Assembly (NCBI GenBank): GCA_963995505.1
Contig: OZ023182.1
Span: 11,524,707-11,588,706 of the forward strand
Direction: 5' to 3'
Origin: Hypericum androsaemum
Taxonomy: Eukaryota > Streptophyta > Magnoliopsida > Malpighiales > Hypericaceae
DNA: 64,000 nt
Shown piece after piece: positions 24,500 to 36,348 of this stretch (position 1 is the stretch's first letter; the number at the start of each line of letters is the position of its first letter). The notes beneath the pieces were generated by a model. It had not been told where the DNA came from. It was given only the letters and a program-made list of their open reading frames with translations, and made no database searches. The translations under genes were made by a program, and so were the position numbers.

Positions 24500-25580
24500 T
24501 TTGGATGAGTGCAATGTAGAGTTAAGTTATCTCTAGATCAAATGCTTCCATGTCACCATCAGGGGATAAGATGCGCACTCTATCAAAGGGGCTATGAGTG
24601 TACAACCCAAAGAGTTTGACTGGCCGACTACTTTTTTCTTGTAATTCTGAGCTGGCATCAATCTTGAATTCTACTCTATTTTCACCAATTGAGAGTGAAA
24701 TCGATTTATCGCGGCCATCAACTGTAACTTGCCTTCTTGCCAGGAATGGACTTCCTAAATACTGGGAGGAGTTCTTTTTCACTTAGGGGCTCAACCACTA
24801 TGAAGTCTTCCTTGACCTCATACCCTTAAATCATGATTGGAACTTCCTTATCATAGCCATTCCATTGGCCAGTTGAATGCTCGTATGACACAGGTATAGT
24901 CCAATGGAATTTGTCTTCTTCTAAAGGTGAATTGGCATTACATTTACCAAAGCTCTTCCCTCGCATCTAGCAAAGAGAACTTCACTCCTCCAATTACCAC
25001 TGGAATTCCAAGACTTGGGGTCTTCCTTCTAGGATTGCTCAGTTCACCGAACTCCTGCTCGAGTGCTACGTTATCATCATTCTCCATGCGCCTAGCCCTT
25101 TTTCTCCTCGATGATGGAATCTTCTCCGTGTTAATAGTAAAGCATTCTTCTTTGCCCATTTGGAAGTCCGATTCAAAGGTGTATTTAATATTGTTATAGT
25201 CGGGGTTTTTGAACTAGTCATCTCCCTCCTACTCTATCCTGGATACCAGCCCATCTTTTTCCGCAGTTATGCGTATCCAATTATTTCTGAGCTTGAGATC
25301 CAATGCATAATTCCTTTCATCGATTGAAGAATGGGTTGTGACCAAGAATGGCCATCCCAATATTAGAACCTTTTCCATCCCTTCGGGATCTTGTATGATT
25401 TTGAAGTCCGCTTGTACTTCGATTCCCTTGACCAAAGCTGTCCACCCCTTCAGCTTTCCTACAGGGATCGTTACCGACCCATTTGCCATTCGTAACTGGC
25501 TTTAAGACGGGATCAATGGGTATGATTCTAATTCTTTCCACAGGGATAGTGGCATAACATTAACTAAAGATCTTGCGTCT
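24500..25580 (-). pseudogene. Athila-like element protease region, decayed
   Basis: 25541-25229 reads ITDARSLVNVMPLSL (in place of the usual Asp-x-Gly-Ala/Ser motif) and then EKVLILGWPFLVTTHSSID, matching the ILLGRPFL block of plant gypsy proteases. 25159-24944 and 24782-24522 are further open pieces in the same region without recognised domains (for example YLGSPFLARRQVTVDGRDKS). Stops separate all pieces. The protease is probably inactive. Confidence 0.65.
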
Positions 25581-26099
25581 GTGATAGCCTTTTGTGCCAA
25601 TTCTTTCTTTACTCCTACCAAAATCGTGATTCCTCCAAGGTCTCTCTGAGTGTAATTTATTTCTTGGGCACTTTCTTACTGATCTCGTTCTTCACTGAAG
25701 ATCATTGTGCAGTCCTCTCGTGGTATATCTTTTATGGCATGTATTGGAGCACTTGTGGGTCCTGGTAGAAGTCTTTGCTGTCCGACTTCATTTATTTTCT
25801 CTAGCCCAGGGTATGCCTGAGCCAGTTTTGAACTATTCTCTCCAGGTTTGCCATCCGAGATCTTTGTTGATCAAGGCTCACCATTATCTCCTTTTAACTT
25901 TTAAACATCTCCTTCATTTTGTCGAGCACTGAATCCCACTATTGAGCTTTACCTTCCATATGCTCCACTCGATCATATAGGCACCCTCTGGGTGCTAGCG
26001 CTTGATGTCCCAGTGAATAAGACTGGAGAGGTGGCCCTTAATCTGGAACTATCGCCAAATGATCAGAATCTCTTAAGTATTAGGAGTTTGGGTGGTTGT

Positions 26100-27080
26100 G
26101 AAATCCTATCTTGTAAGAATTGAATCCTCTGGTATTTGAGTAATTATAATTCTGCTCTCGCTTGATATAAAGTGTACTTGCTCAAATTTATTCTCACTCT
26201 CGTGGCATTCCTTAGCATCATGCCCTTCTTTACCACAATCTTCGCATATTACTTGGACGAGGGCTACTTTCCTTGAATTATGTCCATCTTTATCCCAACG
26301 CCTTTCTAGAGCTACCACTTGTGCTTGCAATTGAATCACAAAGTCTAAATTTTATGCTCCTCCTTGGAGTCTAGAGGGATGGAGATCACACTCGCCTGAG
26401 AAAGAGGCAATAGAGGAAGCAATTTCTTCCAATATGTGAATGGCTTCTCTTTGTACTTTTCTTGAGAATGACCCACCTACTGCAGCATCGAGAGTTGCCC
26501 TTGCGATGGTAGTGAGCCCAAAGAAGAAAGCTTGTAGTAGATGATCTTCTGTCATATTCTTAACCGGGCACGATCTTTTGAGGTCCTTGAATCTCTCACA
26601 TGCTTCTCCTAAAGTCTCATCTTGGTATTGCTTGAACATGTTGATCTCCCGCAGGATTTGGTTCATCTCGGTGGATGGGAAGTACTTGCTTAAGAATGTG
26701 TTTGCCACTTCCCTAATCAAGGTGAAAGGGAAGGGACAGAGTTTGATTGCATCATCTGACACACCTAAGATTTTGAAGGTGTCGCAGATTGCCAAGAACC
26801 TAGTAAGATGGTCTCTTGGGTCTTCCTTGGCCTATCCGCCAAAATGTAAGAAGTTGGTGAGAGCGTTGAAAGCTCCGGATGGAATTGTATAGTTGACAGA
26901 GTCTACGTCTGGGCATGGTACTCCATATGTCATTTCGTCGAGTGCCAAATGAGTAGAATCCATGAAAGGAACGTCCTCGTCCTCCCTCGCAGCTCGCAGA
27001 CCACCTCTAGCTTGAGATCCATCATGATTAGCTTCAAAATTCATCTCTCTTCTCCTTCTTTGTTCTTTCCTCAAAGTTCT
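26100..27080 (-). pseudogene. Athila-like element gag, near-intact but interrupted
   Basis: N-terminal piece 27074-26832 ends LTNFLHFGG and then a TAG. It continues in frame as AKEDPRDHLTRFLAICDTFK, the start of the retrotransposon gag domain. 26795-26352 holds LCPFPFTLIREVANTFLSKY and FKQYQDETLGEACERFKDL. Relative to the family it lacks the ~20-residue W-L-N-S-L-P block before FLSKY. A CCHC zinc knuckle CEDCGKEGHDAKEC follows at about 26250-26209. Two stops break an otherwise continuous frame. Confidence 0.78.
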
Positions 27081-27260
27081 CTCAATTTTCCCAATGTCTT
27101 AATCAAGTTCTTCTTGGTCCACACGTGATCCCGACGAGTGAGTTTGGGGCATATAAAGACAAGAGTCCCTGAGGGAAACTAGAGTAGTACTTAACTAAAT
27201 AGAAGTAAAATCAACCTAACTATTTTGTGAATCACAAAGATTCCTTGGGGGACTCTTCTC

Positions 27261-27276
27261 TCCAGCAATGGTGCCA
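27261..27276 (-). promoter_or_regulatory. Athila-like element primer-binding site (tRNA-Asp type)
   Basis: Minus-strand TGGCACCATTGCTGGA starts 2 bp inside the 5' LTR. It is a transition-rich variant of the canonical TGGCGCCGTTGCCGGG used by Athila/Tat/Ogre elements. Confidence 0.75.
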
Positions 27277-27278
27277 AT

Positions 27279-28670
27279 TGAAGAGTCAATTTTTAGGTCC
27301 ACCTTGCAATAATATGGAGTACGGGTGTAATGTCGAACCACAAAGAGCGGGTTCAAGACATCCCGAGTGAGTTGTAATTAAGATTAGGTTGATTGGTGTG
27401 TTATGAAAGATTTAGGGTGATGTAAGCAATGACAAAGATTAAGTTGAAAAGGGTGTAAAGACAATTTAGAGGAAATTGGACTAGGTACCTGTCGTACATC
27501 CCTACGTGCTTGGTCTCTCTTGGGCTTTTATGTCCATGGTGGCACTAGGTGAACTAAGATATGGCACTTCACGGCTAAGTCCATCACGCCACAAAGAAGG
27601 CATTAGGGAGTCCCAACGAGAACGTCACTCACACCCAATGTTGGTTTGTTGTCAACCTCACCTAGGTGTCGAGATTCCCACTCTTTCCCCCCTAAACCTC
27701 ACTCATTAACGCTCCACCCTCGGGCCAACTATACACCAAAGCACTAAGGCACCCGACCCAAAAGGAAACTACTCACACATCATCATTTAATTAAAATAAC
27801 AATTCATGAAAGGGAACATTATCACAAGAGCATGATTAAAAGGAAGGGATAGAGAATGTTCAATCGTAGTGATGAGCCACTCGATCCTCTCCCGGCATCT
27901 ACTCCTTACTCCTTGAGCTCCTCCTCCAACTACTTAAAAACCCTATGTTTAAGTCTTTTTGTCAAAGCTTACAAATTGAGGGGTTGAGGGGGGTATTGAT
28001 AAAGAAGTCTCCTCCTCAACCTTAAAATAAGGAAAAAAAATATCGAAAAAGCCCTCAAACTATCTATTTCTCCCGAGCAAAATTTGGCAAAAATGTCGTC
28101 TGGTCCAAGTGGCATTTTCCGGCGAGCTAAACTGGCAGGCAATTCTGGGTCTTGGGTCATGACAGGCGGGTGCAGACTTCATTTGGAGGCTTGAGCACTC
28201 CACCGTTTGGCAGGTTCTTCATGAAAAGCTCACTTCCCTTCTCTTTGAACGCCGCTCGGTAGGCTGGTGGCATCGTTCGGTGGAATACAGAGAGGTGGGG
28301 AAAATCCAGATGAAATCTTCCAGCCATCCGTCAAGAAGGGCACCGCTCAGTGGGCTGGTGGCACCATCCGGTGGAATACAGAGAGGTGGGGAAAATCTAG
28401 ATGAAATCTTCCAGCCATCCATCAAGAAGGTCGCCGCTCGGCAAATTTCTTTAGGAGAGATGCCGACCGGTGCAGATTTTCCAATGGTCATCTCTTCTTA
28501 CTCGATCCTCGTGTCCTTACAAAATCCTCCTCCAAAAGTCACTAAGACAAAAGGGTGAAACCATTCTAGGCAACGGGCCTAAGAATAGGATAAACTGACT
28601 CAAAAAGACTCAAAAATGGGTCAAATGACCCTAAATCAGGTGATAAAGTGAGCGTTTCTTGCGCTCATCA
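27279..28670 (-). repeat. Athila-like element 5' LTR with a 91-bp tandem duplication
   Basis: 1392-bp LTR from tgaagagtc at 27279 to gctcatca at 28670. A 91-bp unit beginning rccgctcrgtrggctgg is present twice (28251 and 28342), with a third partial start at 28433. The partner LTR has one copy, so the duplication is local to this LTR. Confidence 0.87.
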
Positions 28671-28675
28671 GTAAT

Positions 28676-28718
28676 GTGGTCTGGAAAGGAAAGATATCCT
28701 CATAGAAGGTTACATCCC
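28676..28718 (-). pseudogene. Copia-A fragment between two insertions
   Basis: Minus strand reads RDVTFYEDIFPFQTT across the Athila-like target site. This is the copia block just after the integrase core. It shows that Copia-A continues on both sides of the insertions. Confidence 0.7.
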
Positions 28719-29035
28719 TTTGACATATGATCTTAGATTAATGTTAATATGTAATGCATGTGTAAATTTATGTTTATGTTTTAAAAGGATGAGTTTGATG
28801 ATATGACGTTGGAGATGTGATCTCCAATGCCTACCAGGTTTTGGACACAATAAATATGTTTGTTCGAAGAAACAATTTTGTGAAAAAAAAATATTTTGAC
28901 AATCCTGGTAATAAGAATGATGTATTATGATTTGAGGCTTTCTAGGTTTTGGTTTATTATATTATGTTTGACATGATCTAGCACCGGTCATCGACCACGA
29001 ATTTGGGTCGTGACAGACTTGGTATCAGAGCTCGG
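28719..29035 (+). repeat. Gypsy-B truncated 5' LTR (297 bp) and PBS
   Basis: Starts abruptly at ttgacatatgatcttag and ends tcgtgaca at 29015. TGGTATCAGAGCTCGG follows at 29020-29035. About 2.17 kb of 5' LTR, including any promoter, is absent, so this copy could not be transcribed from its own LTR. Confidence 0.88.
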
Positions 29036-29178
29036 TTAGAGCACTAGGTTTGAACCTAGCTTATTATTTGAATTATGTGTTTATGTATAATGGAGCATAT
29101 GATTTGTCTTGTCCTTGAACCTCTTTTGTTGTGTTGTCCTTTGGTATGCTTAATTCTGACTTATTTGTATAGGAGGAT

Positions 29179-30260
29179 ATGACAGTTACACGTAGTGGTA
29201 TGGATACGGTTAGGGAGCATGGTGAAAGCTCCCAAGGTCGGAGGAATGATGTTGCATATGAGACTACATAACCAGTTGAGGCCACTACCGCTGGTAGGGT
29301 CACTAGGGATGAGATTCCACCACCTGTTGCTGCTGTTCCTACTTCTGAGATGGAGAAGCAGGGTGGTGATGGTGTAGATAGAGTTATGAAAGCAATGGAG
29401 AAATTCATCGCTACTCAGCAAACACAATTAGAGCAGAATATTACATTAGTTGCTAAAGATGACTCTTTGGGTGAGTTCTAGAAGTTGAATCCACCAACAT
29501 TTTCTGGCTTAAGTGATGATCCTCAGGTATTCATTGATGAGATGGAGAAGAGGAGAAGGATCTTAAGGTGTGATAAAAGAGAGAATGGTGGAGTTGGCTT
29601 CATTTAAGTTGGTAGGTGTGGCTGGAGTCTGGTTCCAGAATGAGGGACCATATGCATGGACTTGGGACATCTTTACTAAGGCCTTGTTGGATCGGTTTTT
29701 ACCAGAGAGTTTGAAAGATGCCCGAGCTTTTGAATTTGAGCAATTGGTGAAGACCCGAGAGATGACAATATCTCAATATAATGAAAGGTTCACTTATTTA
29801 TCACGGTATGCAAAAGACTTGGTTCCTAATGATGAGATGAAGGTAAAGAGGTTTGTTCGTGGACTTGATGATTCTATGTTCAAGGTTATGTATCCTCGTG
29901 GTTTCGAGACATATGCAGCTGCAGTGGATTGCGCTTGAACCTTAGAGATGCGAGATAATGAACGTTGAGTGGTCCAAAGTCAACCAAAATTTCAGAAGTT
30001 TGATAAGCCACCACAAAGGAGTTTCAATCAAGGCTTTAGACAGTAAGAAAGATGGACCAACAATCAGCCTGTATCGTCAAGGGGTGGAAGACCAGTTGGA
30101 AGATTTTGTAGAGGGAAGGATTTTCATGGTCAGCAATTCAAGAAGAACCAATCCAGTAATTTCAGGGAATGCCAAAGTTGTGGTAAAAAACATCCTGGAG
30201 ATGTTTGTTACAAAAGGATAGGAGCTTGTTTTCATTGTGGTATGCAAGGTCACTTGGTGA
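29179..30260 (+). pseudogene. Gypsy-B gag pseudogene
   Basis: ATG at 29179 (MTVTRSGMDTVREHG). It continues with PPTFSGLSDDPQVFIDEMEK, then a frameshift into 29570-29938: AGVWFQNEGPYAWTWDIFTK and FEQLVKTREMTISQYNERF, the gag core. A zinc-knuckle remnant near 30230-30260 reads CFHCGMQGHLVKDCP in the frame of the flanking sequence. Stops at 29269, 29480 and 29936 disable it. Confidence 0.82.
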
Positions 30261-30274
30261 AAGACTGTCCTACA

Positions 30275-30452
30275 GTTGTTCTGCGTAAGCAAGTGGCGAG
30301 TTTGATAGTTAGGCCACCAACACAAGAGTTTTCTCGACCACAAGTTCAGCAAGGTAATCTACTGTTGTTCAGCGTAAGCAAGTGGCGAGTTTGATAGTTA
30401 GGCCACCAACACAAGAGTTTTCTCGACCACAAGTTCAGCAAGGTAATCTACT
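30275..30452 (+). repeat. 89-bp tandem duplication in the Gypsy-B gag-PR linker
   Basis: The segment beginning gcgtaagcaagtggcgag at 30283 repeats at 30372 almost without change. 89 bp is not a multiple of three, so the duplication shifts the frame between gag and protease. Confidence 0.85.
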
Positions 30453-31956
30453 GGATAAAAAGGAAATAGGTTTGAGGATTGAGGGACCTAAATCTGAAAG
30501 TGGAGGAGGCGGTGCACACCTTAGAGTGTATGCTTTGACCAGGAGAGATGCTGATGCTAGTAACACTGTTATGTCGGGTAACCTTCTCATTGGATCATCT
30601 TATGCACGTATTCTATTTGATTCAGGTTCTACACACTCTTTTGTGTCATCTCAATATGTTCAATGTTTGGATGCTTTGTCTGTGTGTTTGGATGAGTCTA
30701 TGATTGTTGCCACTCCTTCGGGCAGATTTATGTATATTTGTGAAGTTGTTAGATCATGCAATATTCAAATTAGTGGACATGACTTGATGGCTGATTTATA
30801 CATATTGGATGCGGTAGTGGATTGTTTTGGAAAAAGGGTTATTTTTCATCCAACAGACGAGGCAGAGTTTGAGTTTCAGTGTGAGAAAAAGGTGACTACT
30901 GCAATGCTTATCTTTTACATGAAAGCTAGCAAGTTTCTAAGGAAAGGATGTGCAAGCTATTTAGCTATGGTAAAGGAAATAAAGAAGGAAGATGTTTCAG
31001 TGGATCATGTTCTTATTGTGAGAGAGTACCCAGATGTATTTCCAGAGGATTTACCAGGCTTACCTCCAGAGAGGGAGATTGAATTTTGTATTGATCTTGA
31101 ACCAGGCACTGAACCAATCTCTATACCACCTTATCGTATGGCTCCAGCTGAAATGAAAGAGTTGAAAGATCAGTTGCAAGATTTGTTGAATAAAGGGTAT
31201 ATAAGGCCTAGTGTTTCTCTATGGAGAGCCCCAGTGCTATTTGTGAAGAACAAAGATGGGAGTTTACGATTGTGCATAGACTACCGAAAGCTAAATAAGG
31301 TAACTATACGCAACCGATATCCTCTTCTAAGAATAGATGATTTGTTTGATCAGTTGCGGGGATCTAAATGGTTTTCTAAATTTGACTTGAGATTGGGGTA
31401 TCATCAGTTGCGGATTAGAGAGATGGACATTCCAAAGACAGTATTTAGGACTCGATATAGCCATTATGAGTTTCTGGTTATGCCATTTGGATTGACTAAT
31501 GCCCCAACTGCCTTTATGGATATGATGAACCGGAATTTCAAGCCTTTCCTGGATCAGTTTGTGGTTGTTTTTATTGATGATATATTGATTTACTCTATTG
31601 ATCAGGAGGATCATGAGAGATACCTTAGGCAAGTGTTGCAGACTCTACGAGAGAAAAAGCTATATGCAAAATTCTCAAAGTGTGAATTTTGGCTTCAAAG
31701 TGTAGCTTTTCTAAGACATGTGGTGTCCAAAGATGGAGTGTCAGTTGATCCGAAGAAGGTGGAAGCTATTGTGAATTGGCCTACCCCAACTAATGTTACT
31801 GAGATACGCAGCTTTTTGGGTTTAGCAGGGTATTATCGACAATTTGTCAAAGGATTCTCTACTTTGGCAGCACCATTAACTCGGCTAACTCATAAAAATT
31901 CCAAGTATGAATGGTCGGGTAGGTGTGAAGAGAGTTTCCAAGAATTGAAGGATTGA
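30382..31956 (+). pseudogene. Gypsy-B protease-reverse transcriptase frame
   Basis: 524-codon open frame. Protease active site [15 protein letters not shown] (around residues 76-90); PR-RT link [22 protein letters not shown] fingers [20 protein letters not shown], palm [15 protein letters not shown] and [14 protein letters not shown], catalytic strand [12 protein letters not shown] with both Asp intact; thumb and connection [20 protein letters not shown]. It ends at a single TGA (31954-31956) where RNase H should continue in frame. RT motifs are intact, so loss of function is due to the downstream and upstream stops. Confidence 0.9.
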
Positions 31957-32484
31957 TTAACACATGCACTTGTATTGGTTGTACCTTCAGGATTAGGTGG
32001 ATATTCAGTTTATTGTGATGTTTCAAGAGTGGGTTTAGGATGTGTTCTTATGCAACACAAGAATGTTATTGCTTATGACTCTAGACAGCTGAAGAAACAT
32101 AAAGAGAATTATCCAGTCCATGACTTAGAAATGGCAGTAGTTGTGTTTGCATTGAAGATTTGGAGGCGCTACTTATATGGTGAGAAGTTTGAAATATATA
32201 CAGATCATAAAAGCCTCAAGTATATCTTTGAGCAACGAGATTTGAACTTAAGACAGAGGAGGTGGATGGAGTTACTTAAGGATTATGACTGCATCATTAA
32301 CTATCACCCTGGGAAAGCTAATGTGGTAGCTGATGCTTTAAGTCAAAAATCCTTAGTCCAGCCGAAGTTTATAGCTGAGATGCATATGAGACCCACCTTA
32401 CGAGGACGAGTTATGGCATTGCAGTGGGAGGATCCAGAGGTTATTGTGATGATGGAACAAGTTGAACAAGGTGATTTACTTTAA
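31957..32484 (+). pseudogene. Gypsy-B RNase H region
   Basis: Same frame as the preceding PR-RT after one [19 protein letters not shown] (the usual D-A-S reads D-V-S), [50 protein letters not shown]. Ends with a TAA in the spacer before integrase. Confidence 0.88.
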
Positions 32485-33745
32485 TTTCGACTTAGTGCTA
32501 ATGGTGTCTTGTATTTTGGTTCTCGAGTGATTGTTCTTGATGTTGGAGATCTAAGGAAGGAACTATTGACTCAAGCACACCAAGCAGTCTATAGTATGCA
32601 CACTTGATCTACAAAAATGTACCATGATTTGAGATGCAATTATTGGCGGCAAGGTATGAAAAAGGACATTGCAAAGTTTGTTTTGAAGTGTTTGACTTGT
32701 CAACAAGTAAAAGTAGAGCATCAGAGGCCTTCTGGATTACTACAACCTCTAGAGATTCCAATTTGAAAGTGGGAGCGGATAACAATGGATTTGTTAGTAG
32801 GGCTTCCAACTACTTCCAAAGGTTATGATGCAGTGTGGGTTATTGTAGACAGATTGACAAAATTTTCACATTTCCTGCCAATAAAGAGTACATAGGATGC
32901 AAGTAGGTTTGCTTAGATATTTATGGATAAAATTATTCGCCTTCATGGTGTACCAGTTTCAATTGTATCTGATCGTGGAACTCATTTCACATCAAGATTT
33001 TGGGGGCAATTTCAGGAGGCTATAGGAACTCGTTTGGATTTGAGTACGGTCTTTCATCCTCAAACAGATGGCCAGTCTGAGCGTGTTATTCAGATATTGG
33101 AAGATATGATGCGAACTTGTGTCATTAATTTTGGAGGAAGTTGGGATCGTTATTTACCATTGATGGAGTTTGCTTATAATAATAGCTACCAATCAAGTAT
33201 CAAGATGGCTCCATATGAAGCTTTGTATGGAAGAAAATGTAGATCTCCGTTATGTTGGAATGAGGTTGGTGAGAAATAAATATTGGGCAATGACTTAGTA
33301 CAAGAAACTAATAAGAAGATACAATTGATTCAACAAAGGCTGGAAACAGCCCAGAGTCGGCAAAAGTCATACTCCGACAAGAGACGAAAGAATATTGAGT
33401 TTAATGTGGGACTACATGTTTTCCTCAAGGTTTCACCTATGAAGGGAACAATGAGGTTTGGAAGAAGGGCAAACTCAATCGTAGATATATTGGTCCATTT
33501 GAGATTTTGGAGCGAGTTGGACCAATGGCATATCGATTAGCTTTGCCACCATCTTTGTCGCATATTCATCCAGTGTTCCATGTCTCCATGCTTAAGCGAT
33601 ATTTGCATGATCCTACTCATGTTTTAGAGCCACAGATTGTGGAGATAAGTAGAGATTTGACATATCAAGAAAATCCAATAAGAATTTTGGATCATGAAGT
33701 TAGAAAGCTTCAGAATAGAGAGCTTCCGATAGTCAAGGTTGAATG
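32485..33745 (+). pseudogene. Gypsy-B integrase with chromodomain, interrupted
   Basis: H2C2 zinc domain ([21 protein letters not shown]; the first-His region contains a TGA), DDE core with MDLLVGLP, SDRGTHFTSRFW and TDGQSERVIQ. 32923-33279 is a clean open frame to GRKCRSPLCWNEVGEK and a stop. The GPY/F module sits in a shifted frame (33507-33746, [15 protein letters not shown]), then a chromodomain-like tail ([20 protein letters not shown]) and KYPHLFV. Stops near 32607, 32764, 32894 and 33278. Confidence 0.87.
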
Positions 33746-33869
33746 AGAAAATCTTTCTTTGGCTGAGGCAACTTTGGAAATGGAGGGAGAAATGAAAACC
33801 AAGTACCCACATCTATTTGTATGACAAGTAAGTTAACCTTCCATTACACAAATTCGGGGATCAAATTTT

Positions 33870-36348
33870 ATAAGGAGTGGAGACTGTGATACCCTCACCC
33901 TTCTACCAAATTGGTTACAACATAATAAGGTTGGTTTTAGAAGGGTTTAGGCATAGTCTATCGTCGTGTGGTAAAATAGGCGTAGCTTCCTCATCCGGAT
34001 TCCAAATTAGGTGATTCTAATTTTTGTGGATTTATAACATCTATATCTATAATTTTGTTCTTTGAGTTTTGTGATTTATGAAATAATCTGGCTGGAACAA
34101 AGTAAGAATTTAAGGTACTTTGATATAAGTCTGATTTCGTCAGTATTGGAAATATTTGTATAAATTATTTGTTATGTGATTTTATTTAAGTTAACCTAAA
34201 TTTTAAATTTACTATTCAATCTCATGACTAGCCATATTATGTTTGGTAAATTAGGTAAAGTATATTTAGTTGTACAATGAGAAGATTTCTAAATAAAAGT
34301 GAGACGGATTAAGAGCTAGTTGAATTATAGCTTGTAGGTTGGATAAGAGTTAAAAAAACAAAATTTGGCAACTTTTGAAAGTGCCACCAACATGTAAACT
34401 CTTTATAAGAATAGATAAGTATATTTGAAATGGATAAATTTGAGTAAGTTTTACCGAACCAATCCAAAGAATAAAAAAAAGAGAAGGACCAGAGAAGGTG
34501 AAAATTTCACCGAAGAGAAGATGGATACAGAAAAGATGTTCAACTAGGTAACTGTTGTTTTAAGATTATATATTTATTTGTGTATACATAAAAATTACGG
34601 AGAAGATGAAATTGAGAGGTTTTAATTTTGAGCAAGTAACGTTATCAATAAAATAAATTGATTAGCTTTGAACCTCATGGAAATTTGGCCACCGTGTTTA
34701 TGAACAATGCAATTCATGCTTGAAGTTGGTAGGTTTTATAAATAGACTGTTTTAGAAAATAGAAATAATAAGCAAAAGTGAAAGAGAGGAAGTCTACGGG
34801 GTAAAGTAATGAGCTCGAATATTTATATTTTAGTAATTAACTTAGATGAAACTATGATGAATTGCTTGGAAGTAATTAGAAATGATAATAAGTAAACATA
34901 ATTAATTAATTAAGCAATTCAGAAATGTAATTAAGTATTGTAATTTGAAGGTGAATCAGTTACTAGTAAAGAAGAAATGAAATCCTAATTGGTAAGCATA
35001 TCTATATTAAGAATTGACTATTTGCTTACGAGTGACAAATACTTGAGGGGAAGATGAATTTCAGTAGTAATTACTTTAGTTAACTAGTAACCGAGGACAT
35101 CGGCATTGTATTTGACAGAAATTACAAGTTAAGAAATGATGTTTTACGTTTCCTAAGACCTATTTACATGCTAAAGAGGGTGGTAATGATAGTGGTTAAT
35201 TATTCTTTTGACTAGTTAACCGACATTTGAATTCGAGTGCCACGAGTTGTAGAATGAATCAAGGAGCTTTTCTTTGAATGGTTTGAGCAACCATTGTCTC
35301 GTAAGTGGATATTCTTTGTAACATGTGTTTAGTTAACTAGACGCGGGTGATATGCTTGGTTTGACGTACTTTTGAATGGTTGAAATATGGTATTGGGTTT
35401 GGTTTTGGTCTATTTGATATTGATGTTGCTTTTGGATTAATTGTGTGTGTATATGGACTTTGTAATGTTTGGTATGTGGTTTGTGCGATGGCGGATGATG
35501 AGGTCTACCCGTAACCGACCGGAGATGTTGGCATATATGCACGTATTCTGAGGATACATTGGATATGTATACAATATGATATTTGGCCGGCGGGGTTGGT
35601 TTCTGATGGCGCCTTTAAGATATGGTATCCTCGTGTCGGTATGGGAGTGACACTATCTAGACCTATCTGAAGTTCATCCGAACTATGTTATATATTTAGT
35701 GAAAGTCTATCTGAAATTCTGATTACGTGTGATACGTGAATTCTTTGATGACCTTATCTGTGAAGTGGTCTTTTGTTGTCATAGTTGTGTGTTAGTATTT
35801 GGTTGGATTTGATGGGAAAGACTGGTTAGTTAATTACATGTTACTTATAATATTTGCTTACTAAGTGTTTCAAAGCACTTATACCTTACTTCAATCCACA
35901 GGTGAAGAGATTTGAGCCGTGGTTTGTATCTGGAGAAGCTTTTTCATCCGAGTTCAGCCCGTTGTCTTTCTTTCTCAGGCTACGTTCAAAGGTCTCCGGA
36001 TGGTCTTTGTCTTTGTAATCTAGGTCGCTCCATTGTACATATTTGTTGGTTTTTGACATATGATCTTAGATTAATGTTAATATGTAATGCATGTGTAAAT
36101 TTATGTTTATGCTTTAAAAGGATGAGTTTGATGATATGACGTTGGAGTTGTGATCTCCAATGCCTACCAGGTTTTGGACACAATAAATATATTTGTTCGA
36201 AGAAATAATGTTTTGAAAAAAAAATATTTTGACAATCCTGGTAATAAGAATGATGTATTATGATTTGAAGCTTGCTAGGTTGTGGTTTATTATATTAAGT
36301 TTGACATGATCTAGCACCGGTCACCGACCACGAATTTGGGTCGTGACA
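33870..36348 (+). repeat. Gypsy-B polypurine tract and 3' LTR (2464 bp)
   Basis: ataaggagtggagac precedes TGTGATACCC at 33885. The LTR ends TCGTGACA at 36348. The interior is AT-rich and non-coding. This is the only complete LTR of the element. Confidence 0.88.

Larger units (their letters stand above)
20651..28670 (-). mobile_element. Athila/Tat-like GAG-only LTR retrotransposon (non-autonomous)
   Basis: 8.0-kb element bounded by LTRs 20651-22165 and 27279-28670, with a perfect target duplication gtaat at 20646-20650 and 28671-28675 inside Copia-A. The PBS (27276-27261, TGGCACCATTGCTGGA) is a diverged tRNA-Asp type, the hallmark of the Athila/Tat group. The internal region encodes only gag and a protease-like domain (minus strand, 27080-24500). 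No RT, RNase H or integrase is seen in the 5.1 kb between the LTRs. This fits a TR-GAG/LARD-type non-autonomous element mobilised by a full-length relative. It also carries an inverted-repeat insertion at 22798-23155. Confidence 0.9.
28719..36348 (+). mobile_element. Gypsy-B: Ty3/gypsy chromodomain element with truncated 5' LTR
   Basis: Plus-strand element with gag, PR-RT-RNaseH, integrase and chromodomain, a PPT, and a complete 2464-bp 3' LTR (33885-36348). The 5' LTR keeps only its last 297 bp (28719-29015), which align end to end with 36052-36348 with roughly a dozen mismatches. The PBS at 29020 is TGGTATCAGAGCTCGG (initiator tRNA-Met). It lies inside Copia-A between its pre-integrase (LWHSRLG) and post-integrase (RDVTF) blocks. 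The missing 5' LTR and the missing copia integrase core could result from one deletion. Several stops, but domains are well preserved; younger than Gypsy-A. Confidence 0.92.
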
